A stretch of DNA of 64,000 nt from an uncultured Ruminococcus sp. (lineage in GTDB: Bacteria > Bacillota > Clostridia > Oscillospirales > Acutalibacteraceae). The stretch lies in NCBI GenBank assembly GCA_900543095.1, contig UQQD01000007.1:8836-72835 (forward strand). Direction: 5' to 3'. Under the pieces are notes generated by a model that was not told where the DNA came from, did no database searches, and worked only from the letters and a program-made list of their open reading frames with translations. A program made the translations under genes and the position numbers. This document shows, piece by piece, positions 44,183 through 52,296 of this stretch. Each line of letters begins with the position of its first letter. Position 1 is the first letter of the stretch.

Positions 44183-45418
44183 ATGGTATCAGTAGCAATT
44201 ATGGGACACGGAGTTGTCGGCTCGGGTGTAGCCGAAATACTCCTTACCCACAAACAAAAACTCTTTGCAAGTCTTGGTGAGGAAATTTACATCAAAAAGG
44301 TTCTTGACCTGCGTGAATTCCCGGACAGCCCGATTGCAGACAGATTTACAAAGAATTTTGAGGACATCATAAACGACCTTGAAATCAGAATTGTTGTTGA
44401 GGTTATGGGAGGGCTTAACCCGGCATACGATTTTGTAAAAAGATGCCTTAAAGCAGGCAAAAGCGTTGTGACCTCAAACAAGGAGCTTGTAGCCGCTCAC
44501 GGAGCAGAGCTGCTGTCTATAGCTAAGGAACAGAACGTAAACTTTCTGTTTGAGGCGTCTGTAGGCGGCGGTATTCCGATAATCCGACCGATGAGCCAGT
44601 GTCTTGTTGCAAACATAGTTTATGAGATTGCAGGAATTTTAAACGGTACAACAAACTTTATTCTGACTAAAATGATAGAAGAGGGAATGCAGTTTGAGGA
44701 CGCTTTAAAGCTTGCTCAGGATTTGGGCTTTGCGGAACGCAATCCTGCCGCCGATATTGAGGGGCACGACGCCTGCCGCAAGATCTGTATTCTTGCTTCT
44801 CTTGCATACGGCAAGCATGTCTATCCCGATTCGGTACATACCGAAGGTATCACAAAGATAACTCTTGACGATGTAAAATATGCAGCAGCCTATGACTGCG
44901 TTATAAAGCTGATAGGTAAGGTCAAAAAGCTTGACGACGGGAAGATAGATATTATTGTTGCGCCTATGTTTGTGCCAAACAAGAGTCAGCTTGCAAACAT
45001 TGATAACGAATTTAACGGCATTATGGTAAGAGGCGACTGCACGGGTGATGTTGTATTTTACGGCAAGGGCGCAGGCAAGCTTCCGACTGCAAGCGCTGTC
45101 GTAGCAGATATTGTAGATTGCTGCAAGCATCTTAAAACCAGAAAATATCTTTATTGGACAGACGGCGACGGCAAAAACATCATTGATACAAACGACTCGG
45201 TAACTGCAATGTATGTTCGTGCAAACGGAACAGACGCCTTGGCAAAGGCTGAAAATATCTTTGGTAATGTCAGCACGATAACAAAGAACGACGCACCTGA
45301 AAACGAGGTTGCGTTTGTGACCGAAAAAATGCCTTTCGGTGAATTTTCGGAAAAATCGAAGGAGCTTGAAAATGACGGCGTTAAGATACTTTCTTCAATT
45401 CGTATCGGTGATTTATAA
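44183..45418 (+). CDS. hom: Homoserine dehydrogenase
   Basis: The 411-residue enzyme reduces aspartate semialdehyde to homoserine for threonine and methionine synthesis. It has the NAD(P) motif 'MGHGVVGSGVAEIL' at residues 7-20, 'VTSNKELVA' near 95, 'GILNGTTNFILTKM' near 152 and 'ADIEGHDACRKICILA' near 195. The C-terminal ~75 residues are consistent with an ACT domain. It lies 21 bases before lysC, forming an aspartate-family pair. AAGGTAAGG precedes the ATG. Confidence 0.95.
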   Translation: MVSVAIMGHGVVGSGVAEILLTHKQKLFASLGEEIYIKKVLDLREFPDSPIADRFTKNFEDIINDLEIRIVVEVMGGLNPAYDFVKRCLKAGKSVVTSNKELVAAHGAELLSIAKEQNVNFLFEASVGGGIPIIRPMSQCLVANIVYEIAGILNGTTNFILTKMIEEGMQFEDALKLAQDLGFAERNPAADIEGHDACRKICILASLAYGKHVYPDSVHTEGITKITLDDVKYAAAYDCVIKLIGKVKKLDDGKIDIIVAPMFVPNKSQLANIDNEFNGIMVRGDCTGDVVFYGKGAGKLPTASAVVADIVDCCKHLKTRKYLYWTDGDGKNIIDTNDSVTAMYVRANGTDALAKAENIFGNVSTITKNDAPENEVAFVTEKMPFGEFSEKSKELENDGVKILSSIRIGDL

Positions 45419-45439
45419 TAATAAAGGGGTACAGAGCAA

Positions 45440-46645
45440 ATGAGTTTGATAGTTCAAAAATTCGGCGGAAGTTCAGTTGCTAACGCCGAACGTGTTATGA
45501 ATGTTGCGAACATTGTAACAGAAACATTTAAAAAGGGTAACGATGTTGTCGTGGTTGTATCGGCACAGGGCGACACAACTGACGACCTTATCGAAAAGGC
45601 AAATGAGATTAACCCAAAGGCTTCCCGCCGTGAAAAGGATATGCTTCTTGCCGCAGGCGAACAAATCTCGATTTCTTTGCTTGCCATGGCAATCGAAAAG
45701 CTCGGCTATCACGCAGTGTCGCTTCTTGGCTGGCAGGCAGGCTTTGAAACCACCTCGGCACACACAAGCGCAAGAATAAAAAGGGTTGACGCTTCAAGAA
45801 TCCGCCGTGAGCTTGACAAGAAGAATATTGTTATTGTTGCGGGCTTTCAGGGCCTTTCAAAATACGGCGATATTACAACGCTCGGACGAGGAGGTTCGGA
45901 CACGAGCGCAGTTGCCATTGCGGCTTCAATGCACGCAGATCTTTGCCAGATATATACAGATGTTGAGGGTGTTTATACAGCCGATCCGCGCAAGGTAAAG
46001 AACGCAAGAAAGCTTGAGGAGATTTCATACGATGAAATGCTTGAGCTTGCAACTCTCGGCGCGCAGGTTTTGAACAACCGCTCGGTTGAAATGGCTAAAA
46101 AGTATAATATAGAGCTTGAAGTGCTTTCAAGTATGGCTAAGGCTTCGGGTACAATCGTAAAGGAGAGAACAAAAATGGAAAAAATGTTGATCAGCGGTGT
46201 TGCTAAAGATACGGATGTTGCAAGAATTTCGGTTATGGGTATCCCGAATGTTCCGGGGCTTGCGTTCAAGCTTTTCTCAAAGCTTTCTGCAAAGGACATT
46301 AATGTAGATATTATCCTCCAGTCTATCGGACACGACGGAAAAAAGGACATCAGCTTCACTGTTGCAAAGAGCAGAGGACAGGAGGCTGTTGAGTGCCTGA
46401 AGGATTATACAGAAAACATCGGCGCAGGAGAAATACTTTATGACGACAATGTTGCAAAAATTTCCATTGTCGGCGCAGGTATGGAGAGCCACGCAGGCGT
46501 TGCAACAAAGATGTTTGAGGCACTTTATGACGCTCAGGTAAACATTCAGATGATAAGCACCAGCGAAATCAAGGTTTCTGTTCTTATTGACGCTGCCGAC
46601 GCCGATAAGGCTGTAAGCACAATTCACGACAAGTTCTTTGATTAA
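45440..46645 (+). CDS. lysC: Aspartokinase
   Basis: The 401-residue enzyme phosphorylates aspartate, the first step to lysine, threonine and methionine. The catalytic domain has 'VQKFGGSSVANAER' at residues 5-18, 'TTLGRGGSDTSAVAIA' near 150 and 'YTDVEGVYTADPR' near 173. Two ACT domains follow (about 260-401). 'IDVDMIAQ'-like core is replaced here by 'INVDIILQSIG'. The fused regulatory ACT pair implies feedback inhibition. No lysine riboswitch is present in the 21-base spacer. A terminator follows at 46667. Confidence 0.95.
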   Translation: MSLIVQKFGGSSVANAERVMNVANIVTETFKKGNDVVVVVSAQGDTTDDLIEKANEINPKASRREKDMLLAAGEQISISLLAMAIEKLGYHAVSLLGWQAGFETTSAHTSARIKRVDASRIRRELDKKNIVIVAGFQGLSKYGDITTLGRGGSDTSAVAIAASMHADLCQIYTDVEGVYTADPRKVKNARKLEEISYDEMLELATLGAQVLNNRSVEMAKKYNIELEVLSSMAKASGTIVKERTKMEKMLISGVAKDTDVARISVMGIPNVPGLAFKLFSKLSAKDINVDIILQSIGHDGKKDISFTVAKSRGQEAVECLKDYTENIGAGEILYDDNVAKISIVGAGMESHAGVATKMFEALYDAQVNIQMISTSEIKVSVLIDAADADKAVSTIHDKFFD

Positions 46646-46666
46646 TAAGTATTTATAATACAAATT

Positions 46667-46696
46667 AAGCCGTCACAATTGTGGCGGCTTTTGTTG
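46667..46696 (+). terminator. Terminator after lysC
   Basis: AAGCCGTCAC (46667-46676) and GTGGCGGCTT (46681-46690) form a ten-pair stem with a 4-base loop, followed by TTGTTG. Confidence 0.75.
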
Positions 46697-46777
46697 TGCT
46701 GTTAAGTTAATAAGCTCGAAGCTTGTGTTTTGCGCTTTTGCACGGCTGCGGCAAGGTTTATTTGTTATGCAAAAGCA

Positions 46778-47257
46778 TTATCTCCTGAAGTTCAGTTCAA
46801 TGGTTTCTCTGTTGGTTTTAAACAGACGAAGCTTTACCCCTGCAGAGGTCAGCATCTTTTTTGACGCAATGGTTTCGGCGGAGGAAGCGTATTTGTCGTA
46901 AAGATAAACGACTTCAGAAATGCCGGACTGTATGATTGCCTTTGCACATTCGTTGCACGGGAACAAATCTACATATATCCTTGCGCCGTTTAGATCCTTT
47001 CCTCTTGCGTTTAATATTGCGTTTAACTCGGCGTGGACAACGTAGCTGTACTTTGTGTCATTGCCGTTGCGTTCCCACGGGTAGATGTCATCCGAACAGC
47101 CGTACGGGAAGCCGTTGTATCCTGTTGACAAAATGATGTTGTTGCTGTCAACGATGCATGCGCCTACCTGGGTGTTTGGATCCTTGCTTCGTTTTGCCGC
47201 AAGAAGCGCAACTCCCATAAAGTATTCGTCCCACGAAATGTAGCCATTCCTTTTCAC
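46778..47257 (-). CDS. dCMP deaminase / ComE operon protein 2 family
   Basis: The 159-residue zinc-dependent cytidine deaminase-fold protein has 'WDEYFMGVALLAAKRSKDPNTQVG' (N-terminal, in part), the zinc and catalytic site 'VHAELNAIL' (His-Ala-Glu near residue 71-73) and 'PCNECAKAIIQSGI' near 99. It deaminates dCMP to dUMP, supplying dTMP. It is a lone gene on the minus strand, in a region otherwise on plus. AAGGAGAGAAC precedes the start. Confidence 0.9.
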   Translation of the reverse strand: MKRNGYISWDEYFMGVALLAAKRSKDPNTQVGACIVDSNNIILSTGYNGFPYGCSDDIYPWERNGNDTKYSYVVHAELNAILNARGKDLNGARIYVDLFPCNECAKAIIQSGISEVVYLYDKYASSAETIASKKMLTSAGVKLRLFKTNRETIELNFRR

Positions 47258-47392
47258 TATAGTTCTCTCCTTAACAGGTTAATATACGGCACTTTTAAGC
47301 CGCACAAGGCAAATTAAAGCTGTTTGTAATAAAATTATATATTATACCCGACGAATAAGCAAGCCTATTTAAGCGGTTTTTATTATTTGGTA

Positions 47393-47421
47393 TTGATTTT
47401 TATATACTTATGGTGTAATAT
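47393..47421 (+). promoter_or_regulatory. Sigma-A type promoter of trkA-trkH
   Basis: TTGATT (47393-47398) and TAATAT (47416-47421) are 17 bases apart. The leader of about 270 bases contains repeat copy 3 and a short inverted AGGCAA...TTGCCT pair (47465-47498). No c-di-AMP riboswitch was recognised. Confidence 0.6.
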
Positions 47422-47510
47422 ATTACTGTTAATTGAGAGAGTTAAAAGCTTTGCTTTTATGTTGAGGCAAGATCGCAATAATTATGCGGGATTGCCTTGA
47501 TTTGCTTTTA

Positions 47511-47681
47511 AATCGGAGCAAGGCTTTGCTTTGCTCACAAGAAACAGGGCTTGCTCCGAATTGCAAACAGTGCAAATGAGTGTTTGCTCCTCAGAGATTC
47601 AGTGGGAGATTATAGCTCCCGCTTAAATTTTGAAGCGGAATCCGCCGTCTGAGAGTCGCAGAACATTTGCACTTAGATTAT
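47511..47681 (+). repeat. Dispersed intergenic repeat, copy 3, composite, in the trkA leader
   Basis: The outer blocks match copy 2 at 8179: AATCGGAGCAA, TTTGCTCACAAGAAACAG, GGCTTGCTCC, ATTGCAAACAGTGC, and then GAACATTTGCACTTAG plus ATTAT at the end. Between CAGTGC and GAACAT lies an 85-base insert containing TTCAGTGGGAG, ATTATAGCTCCCG, CTTAAATTTT and a CGG-rich part. The insert is the module shared with 34721-34753. The repeat ends about 16 bases before trkA. Confidence 0.6.
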
Positions 47682-47697
47682 GTGATAAGAGGGATTT

Positions 47698-49050
47698 ATG
47701 AAGATTATTATTGTTGGCTGCGGTAAGGTAGGCACAGCCATTGCAAAAGAGCTGAATAACTCCGAGCACGATGTTGTGTTGGTGGATATTAACGGTACGG
47801 CGGTTTCAAGACTTTCCGATTCAATCGACGCTATCGGCGTTGAGGGCAATGGCGCAACATATCAGACCTTGATTGAAGCGGGAGCAGAAAGCGCAGACCT
47901 GGTAGTTGCGGCGGCGGCAAGAGATGAGGTGAACCTTTACACCTGCCTTATGGCTAAGGCGGCGGGCGTAAAGCATACCATTGCAAGAGTGCGTAATCCC
48001 GAATATACCAGCGACCTGTTCAGGGTGAAAGATCAGCTTGGTTTGTCAATGGCAATAAATCCGGAGCAGACTGCGGCGATTGAGATAAGTCAGCTTTTCC
48101 GTTTTGCGGGAGCGCTTGAAGTAGATACCTTTTCAAGGGGCGCTGTCGAGCTTATCAAGGTGACGGTTCCCGAAAATTCTGTTATTGCAAACAAACGCAT
48201 CAGTCAGATTGATATTTTCAGGGGCAAGGTGCGAATATGCTCTGTTGAGCGCGGTTCGGAGGTTTACATTCCGAACGGTGATTTTGTTATTGAAAGCGGC
48301 GACAAAATTTCGATTGTATCAAAGTCCGAAATAGCCGCAAAGTTTTTCAAAAAAATAAATGTTCTTATCGGTAAAAACCGTGATGTTATCCTGCTTGGCG
48401 GCGGCAAAATATCATTTTATCTTGCACAAAGGCTTATCAAGTCGGGAACAAACGTTAAAATAATTGAAAAAAATAACGAAAGATGCAACGAGCTTTCGGA
48501 GCTGCTGCCCGGGGCTGTTATTATCAACGGCGACTGTATGGATCAGGACCTTTTGCTCAGCGAAGGCATTGAGCACGTTGACGGTGTGGCGGCTTTGATG
48601 GACTTTGATGAGGAAAATATTCTTATTTCACTCTATATCAGGGGAGTTTCAAAGGCAAAGGTCATTACAAAGGTAAACAACGAGCCTTTTTATAATATTA
48701 TTTCAAACCTTAATTTGGATTGTGTTATCAATCCTAAAAATATTTCCGGCGAATATATAGCAAGCTATATCAGAGCAATGCAGAATTCTCTGGGAAGCAA
48801 TGTTGAAACGCTTTACCGTCTTAATGAGGACAGGGTTGAGGCGCTTGAATTTAACGCTAAAAGCTCGTCAAAGATCGTGGGAATTCCGATTTCCGAGCTG
48901 AAGCTAAAGGATAATTTGCAGATAATTTGCATAAACCGAAAAGGCAGGGTAATTCTTCCTGTCGGCAGCGACGCAATTATGACCGACGATCTGGTGGTCG
49001 TAATTACAAAGCACAAGGGACTCAGCGACCTTGATGACATTTTGGATTAA
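47698..49050 (+). CDS. trkA: Trk system potassium transporter subunit TrkA
   Basis: The 450-residue cytoplasmic regulator has two tandem RCK_N/RCK_C halves. The first nucleotide-binding motif is 'IVGCGKVGTAIAKEL' at residues 4-18 with 'HDVVLVDI' beyond it, and the second is 'LLGGGKISFYLAQRLI' near 231. Each half ends in a TrkA-C type domain ('NSVIANKRISQID' near 161; 'SSSKIVGIPISELKLKD' near 386). It gates the TrkH channel in response to nucleotides. RBS AAGAGGGA precedes the ATG. trkH follows after 18 bases. Confidence 0.95.
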   Translation: MKIIIVGCGKVGTAIAKELNNSEHDVVLVDINGTAVSRLSDSIDAIGVEGNGATYQTLIEAGAESADLVVAAAARDEVNLYTCLMAKAAGVKHTIARVRNPEYTSDLFRVKDQLGLSMAINPEQTAAIEISQLFRFAGALEVDTFSRGAVELIKVTVPENSVIANKRISQIDIFRGKVRICSVERGSEVYIPNGDFVIESGDKISIVSKSEIAAKFFKKINVLIGKNRDVILLGGGKISFYLAQRLIKSGTNVKIIEKNNERCNELSELLPGAVIINGDCMDQDLLLSEGIEHVDGVAALMDFDEENILISLYIRGVSKAKVITKVNNEPFYNIISNLNLDCVINPKNISGEYIASYIRAMQNSLGSNVETLYRLNEDRVEALEFNAKSSSKIVGIPISELKLKDNLQIICINRKGRVILPVGSDAIMTDDLVVVITKHKGLSDLDDILD

Positions 49051-49068
49051 CGGAGCTTTTGAGGGATT

Positions 49069-50514
49069 ATGAATAAACGTATTATTGTTTATATTCTTGG
49101 CTGGGTACTTATTATTGAGGGAATCGCAATGCAAATCGGCACGATTACCTCGCTTATCTACCGTGAAAACGATTGGTATTATTTTTTGATAATCGGTGCG
49201 GCAAGTTCCGCACTCGGCACTCTGCTTGTCAAAACAATGAAGCAGAAAAATATGGTCTTGTATCAAAAGGCGGGCTTTGCGGCTACGGCGTTAAGCTGGA
49301 TATTGCTTTCGTTTGTAGGATGCCTGCCGTTTTGGATAAGCGGACAAATTCCGTATTTTATAGACGCATTTTTTGAGATAGTTTCGGGCTTTACAACAAC
49401 AGGCTCCACTATCCTTAACGATGTTGAAGCACTAAGTCACGGTATGCTGATTTGGCGAAGCTTTTCGGTATGGTTAGGCGGAATGGGCGTTATAGTCTTT
49501 TTGCTTGCGCTTATCCCAAAGCTCGGCGGCTCTCAGAGCATTTACCTTATGCGTGCCGAAAGCCCAGGTCCTATAGTAGGCAAGGCTGTTCCCCGTATGC
49601 GTAATTATGCTTCAATGCTGTACGGCATATACCTTGCGCTTACTGTGATTGAAGCGGTTATGCTTATGTTTGGCGGAATGGATTTTTTCAATTCGCTGAC
49701 CACGGCGTTTTCGTCCGCCGGTACGGGCGGATTTGGCGTTCGCAATGCCAATATGGCGGCGTATAACGGATATTGCCAGACGGTCATAGCCGTGTTTCTC
49801 GTTCTGTTCGGTACGAATTTTTCCGTTTATATTATGCTCCTTGCACGCAAATTCAAGCAGGCATTCAAAATGGAAGAATTGTGGCTCTATCTTGGAATTA
49901 TAGCAGTTTCGACCTTGATTATTGCAATAAATATTTTCTCAATTTACCGTGACGCATACGAATCATTCCACCAGAGCTTTTTCTATGTTGCTTCAATTAT
50001 CAGTACCGCAGGCTTTAGCATTGACGATGTAAACAAATGGCCCGAGCTTTCAAAGGCTGTTATTATAATAATTACCTTTATCGGAGCAATGGCTGGCAGT
50101 ACGGGCGGCGGCTTTAAGGTGTCGAGAATACTGATACTCTTTAAGGAGGTCAGAAAAGAATTCGCTCTGCTTATCCATCCACGCAACGTAAAGACAATAA
50201 AAATGGACGGCAAAACGATCGATCACAGCGTAATGCGTAACACATCGGTATTTTTGGTGGTTTATTTAGGTATATTTATACTGAGCTTTATTGTAGTTTC
50301 TTTTGAGGGAAAAGATGTTTTGACGAATTTTACAGCGGTTGCCGCTAACCTCAACAACACAGGTCCGGGACTTAACATTGTCGGTCCGACCGGTAACTAT
50401 TCTTCATTTAACATTCTGTCAAAAGCGGTGATGATATTTGATATGCTTGCAGGTAGACTTGAGCTGTTCCCGTTGCTGTTGTTGTTCTCGCCGTCCGCTT
50501 GGAAAAAGGCATAG
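49069..50514 (+). CDS. trkH: Trk system potassium uptake protein TrkH
   Basis: The 481-residue integral membrane protein has about ten or more spans and the four-fold membrane-pore-membrane design of the SKT family. Filter-type segments are visible: 'SGFTTTGSTIL' near residue 107, 'SSAGTGGFGVRN' near 215, 'ISTAGFSIDD' near 308 and 'NLNNTGPGLNIVG' near 425. It forms the potassium channel gated by TrkA. Together with trkA it is a complete uptake system. Confidence 0.95.
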   Translation: MNKRIIVYILGWVLIIEGIAMQIGTITSLIYRENDWYYFLIIGAASSALGTLLVKTMKQKNMVLYQKAGFAATALSWILLSFVGCLPFWISGQIPYFIDAFFEIVSGFTTTGSTILNDVEALSHGMLIWRSFSVWLGGMGVIVFLLALIPKLGGSQSIYLMRAESPGPIVGKAVPRMRNYASMLYGIYLALTVIEAVMLMFGGMDFFNSLTTAFSSAGTGGFGVRNANMAAYNGYCQTVIAVFLVLFGTNFSVYIMLLARKFKQAFKMEELWLYLGIIAVSTLIIAINIFSIYRDAYESFHQSFFYVASIISTAGFSIDDVNKWPELSKAVIIIITFIGAMAGSTGGGFKVSRILILFKEVRKEFALLIHPRNVKTIKMDGKTIDHSVMRNTSVFLVVYLGIFILSFIVVSFEGKDVLTNFTAVAANLNNTGPGLNIVGPTGNYSSFNILSKAVMIFDMLAGRLELFPLLLLFSPSAWKKA

Positions 50515-50556
50515 AATTCATGGGCGGAGCTTCCGCCCTTTATTTTTTGGTGATTT

Positions 50557-51585
50557 ATGAAAAAATTCTTATGCATAACATTATCTGCTGTTTTGTGCAT
50601 AACCGCACTTTGTGCGTGTTCGCTTTCAGACAATAAGCCTGCCGAGGTCGGTTTTGAGGCTATGGATACGTTTATGAGCCTCAAAATCTACGGACAAAAC
50701 CGTGACTCGGTCTTAAAAAACGTGCAGGAAAGCATTGCAAGCCTCGACAAGCTTCTGTCAACTACGGACAAAAACAGCGACATTTACAAGCTCAATAACG
50801 CCGGTGCAGTGCCTGTTGAGGTTGACAAAACAACTGCCTATATAGTGGAAAGGTCGCTTGATTTGTGCGATGATGTAAGCGGTGCGCTTGATATTACGGT
50901 TTATCCCGTTGTGTGCGAATGGGGTTTTATCAATAAGGACTACAAGATTCCAGACCAAAACAGAATAGAGCAGCTTTTGCAATTTGTTGATTACAGCGAA
51001 GTGAGTGTGTCCGACGGGAAAATATCGCTTTTGACAAATATGCAGATTGATTTGGGCGCAGTTGCAAAGGGGTATGCCGCCGATAGGGGCATTGAGATAT
51101 GCAGAAATGAGGATATAACCTCGGCTTTGCTGAACTTGGGCGGCACAGTTGCGGCAATAGGCGCAAAGCCCGACGGTTCGGATTGGAAAGTCGGTGTTGC
51201 CGACCCCGAAAACAGTGCGGATTATTTTGGCTATCTGAGCTGTAAGGATAAAGTTATTGCAACTTCGGGCGGCTATGAAAGATATTTTATCGGAAGCGAC
51301 GGCAAGACCTATATTCACATAATCGACCCCAAAACGGGCAGTCCCGTTGACAACAATATTAATTCTGTGACGATAGTTTCGGAAGTCGGTATCAAAAGCG
51401 ACGCTCTTTCAACGGCGTTGTTTGTAATGGGCGTTGACGGTGCCGAAAAATATCGGAGAGAAAACAGCGGCTTTGATTACGTTATTCTGACGAAAGATAA
51501 TGAGGTTTATGTTACAAGCGGAATATACGACAGCTTTACGCTTGCGGACAATTTTAAAAATATAAAAGTAAACATTGTTGATTAA
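50557..51585 (+). CDS. apbE: FAD:protein FMN transferase ApbE lipoprotein
   Basis: The 342-residue protein has a signal with lipobox (Leu-Cys-Ala-Cys, cysteine near residue 21) and the ApbE catalytic domain: 'AMDTFMSLKIYG' near residue 36, 'IDLGAVAKGYAADRGIE' near 170, 'NLGGTVAAIG' near 193, 'HIIDPKTGSPVDN' near 252 and 'SDALSTALFVMG' near 279. It attaches FMN to threonine of flavoproteins such as Rnf or Nqr subunits, none of which are in the window. The phage cassette begins downstream after two hairpins. TTGGTGATT precedes the ATG. Confidence 0.92.
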   Translation: MKKFLCITLSAVLCITALCACSLSDNKPAEVGFEAMDTFMSLKIYGQNRDSVLKNVQESIASLDKLLSTTDKNSDIYKLNNAGAVPVEVDKTTAYIVERSLDLCDDVSGALDITVYPVVCEWGFINKDYKIPDQNRIEQLLQFVDYSEVSVSDGKISLLTNMQIDLGAVAKGYAADRGIEICRNEDITSALLNLGGTVAAIGAKPDGSDWKVGVADPENSADYFGYLSCKDKVIATSGGYERYFIGSDGKTYIHIIDPKTGSPVDNNINSVTIVSEVGIKSDALSTALFVMGVDGAEKYRRENSGFDYVILTKDNEVYVTSGIYDSFTLADNFKNIKVNIVD

Positions 51586-51624
51586 GAGCCTTGCGGTGAT
51601 GACCGTAAGGTTCTTTTGTTTTTT
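51586..51624 (+). terminator. Terminator after apbE
   Basis: GAGCCTTGCGG and CCGTAAGGTTC form a stem directly after the stop codon, followed by TTTTGTTTTTT. Confidence 0.75.
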
Positions 51625-51667
51625 AGAAATTGCGTTGAAATTTAAATAAAAAATAAAAAATTTTCGG

Positions 51668-51699
51668 AAATTGCATATTTTTATGCAATTTTTTTATTT
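51668..51699 (+). terminator. Second hairpin with T tract before the phage cassette
   Basis: AAATTGCATA (51668-51677) and TATGCAATTT (51682-51691) pair perfectly with a 4-base loop and are followed by TTTTTATTTT. The 51700-51810 region has no convincing promoter that I can see (only a weak TATATT near 51770). Confidence 0.6.
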
Positions 51700-51816
51700 T
51701 CCTCGGGTATTGATGAAAGGACTGTTAGGCAGGATCGTTAAATCGGAAAATTAAAATTATATTCATAACTTTTTTATGACGGCTTGCTGTTCTTTCAAAT
51801 TCGGAGGTGACAAAAT

Positions 51817-52296
51817 ATAAAGAAAAAACTTACAAATCGTGAAAAGGAATTTTGTTCGTGCTTTGCGGCGTCGGGCAATCTCAGCCTTTCGGCAAGGCGT
51901 GCAGGCTTTGCGCCTGATGGCGAACAGCTTGCGGAAAAGCTGCTTTGCAAAAAAGAAATAACCGACGAGATTACAAGGCTTGCGTCGGCACGCAGAAAAG
52001 CACTTGCAAATATGGCGGCGTCAGGCTATTACAGACTTGCGTTCGGAAGTATTGCGGACGCAGTTTCACTGCTTTTTACAGACAGTCCGTCAAAGGAGGA
52101 GCTTGACAAAATGGACTTGTTTTCTGTATCGGAAATCAAACGTCCCAAGGACGGCTCAATGGAGATTAAATTTTTTGACCGCTTAAAGGCGCTTGAACAC
52201 CTTGAGTCGGAAACCGAAGAAGAAACCACTGCGAGGGATTTTTTTGACGCAATAGGCAAGAGCGCGGACAGCTGTGGTGATACCGTTGAAAATTAA
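51817..52296 (+). CDS. Phage terminase small subunit, apparent AUA start
   Basis: The frame runs from just after a TGA at 51808 to a stop at 52296. The ideal ribosome site GGAGGTGA (51803-51810) places the start 6 bases later on ATA at 51817, giving 159 residues beginning 'KKKLTNREKEFC' after the start residue. No ATG, GTG or TTG occurs in frame before the ATG at 52012, which would delete the DNA-binding part. The opening 'LTNREKEFCSCFAASGNLSL' and 'ARRAGF' are the typical TerS helix-turn-helix. It recognises phage DNA for packaging. It overlaps terL by 11 bases. Confidence 0.75.
   Translation: MKKKLTNREKEFCSCFAASGNLSLSARRAGFAPDGEQLAEKLLCKKEITDEITRLASARRKALANMAASGYYRLAFGSIADAVSLLFTDSPSKEELDKMDLFSVSEIKRPKDGSMEIKFFDRLKALEHLESETEEETTARDFFDAIGKSADSCGDTVEN

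Noticed and set aside
45419..45439. Lysine riboswitch before lysC
   Set aside because: The spacer after hom is 21 bases, too short.
47422..47697. Possible c-di-AMP (ydaO-type) riboswitch in the long trkA leader
   Set aside because: The leader is explained by a dispersed repeat and shows none of the conserved ydaO blocks that I know.
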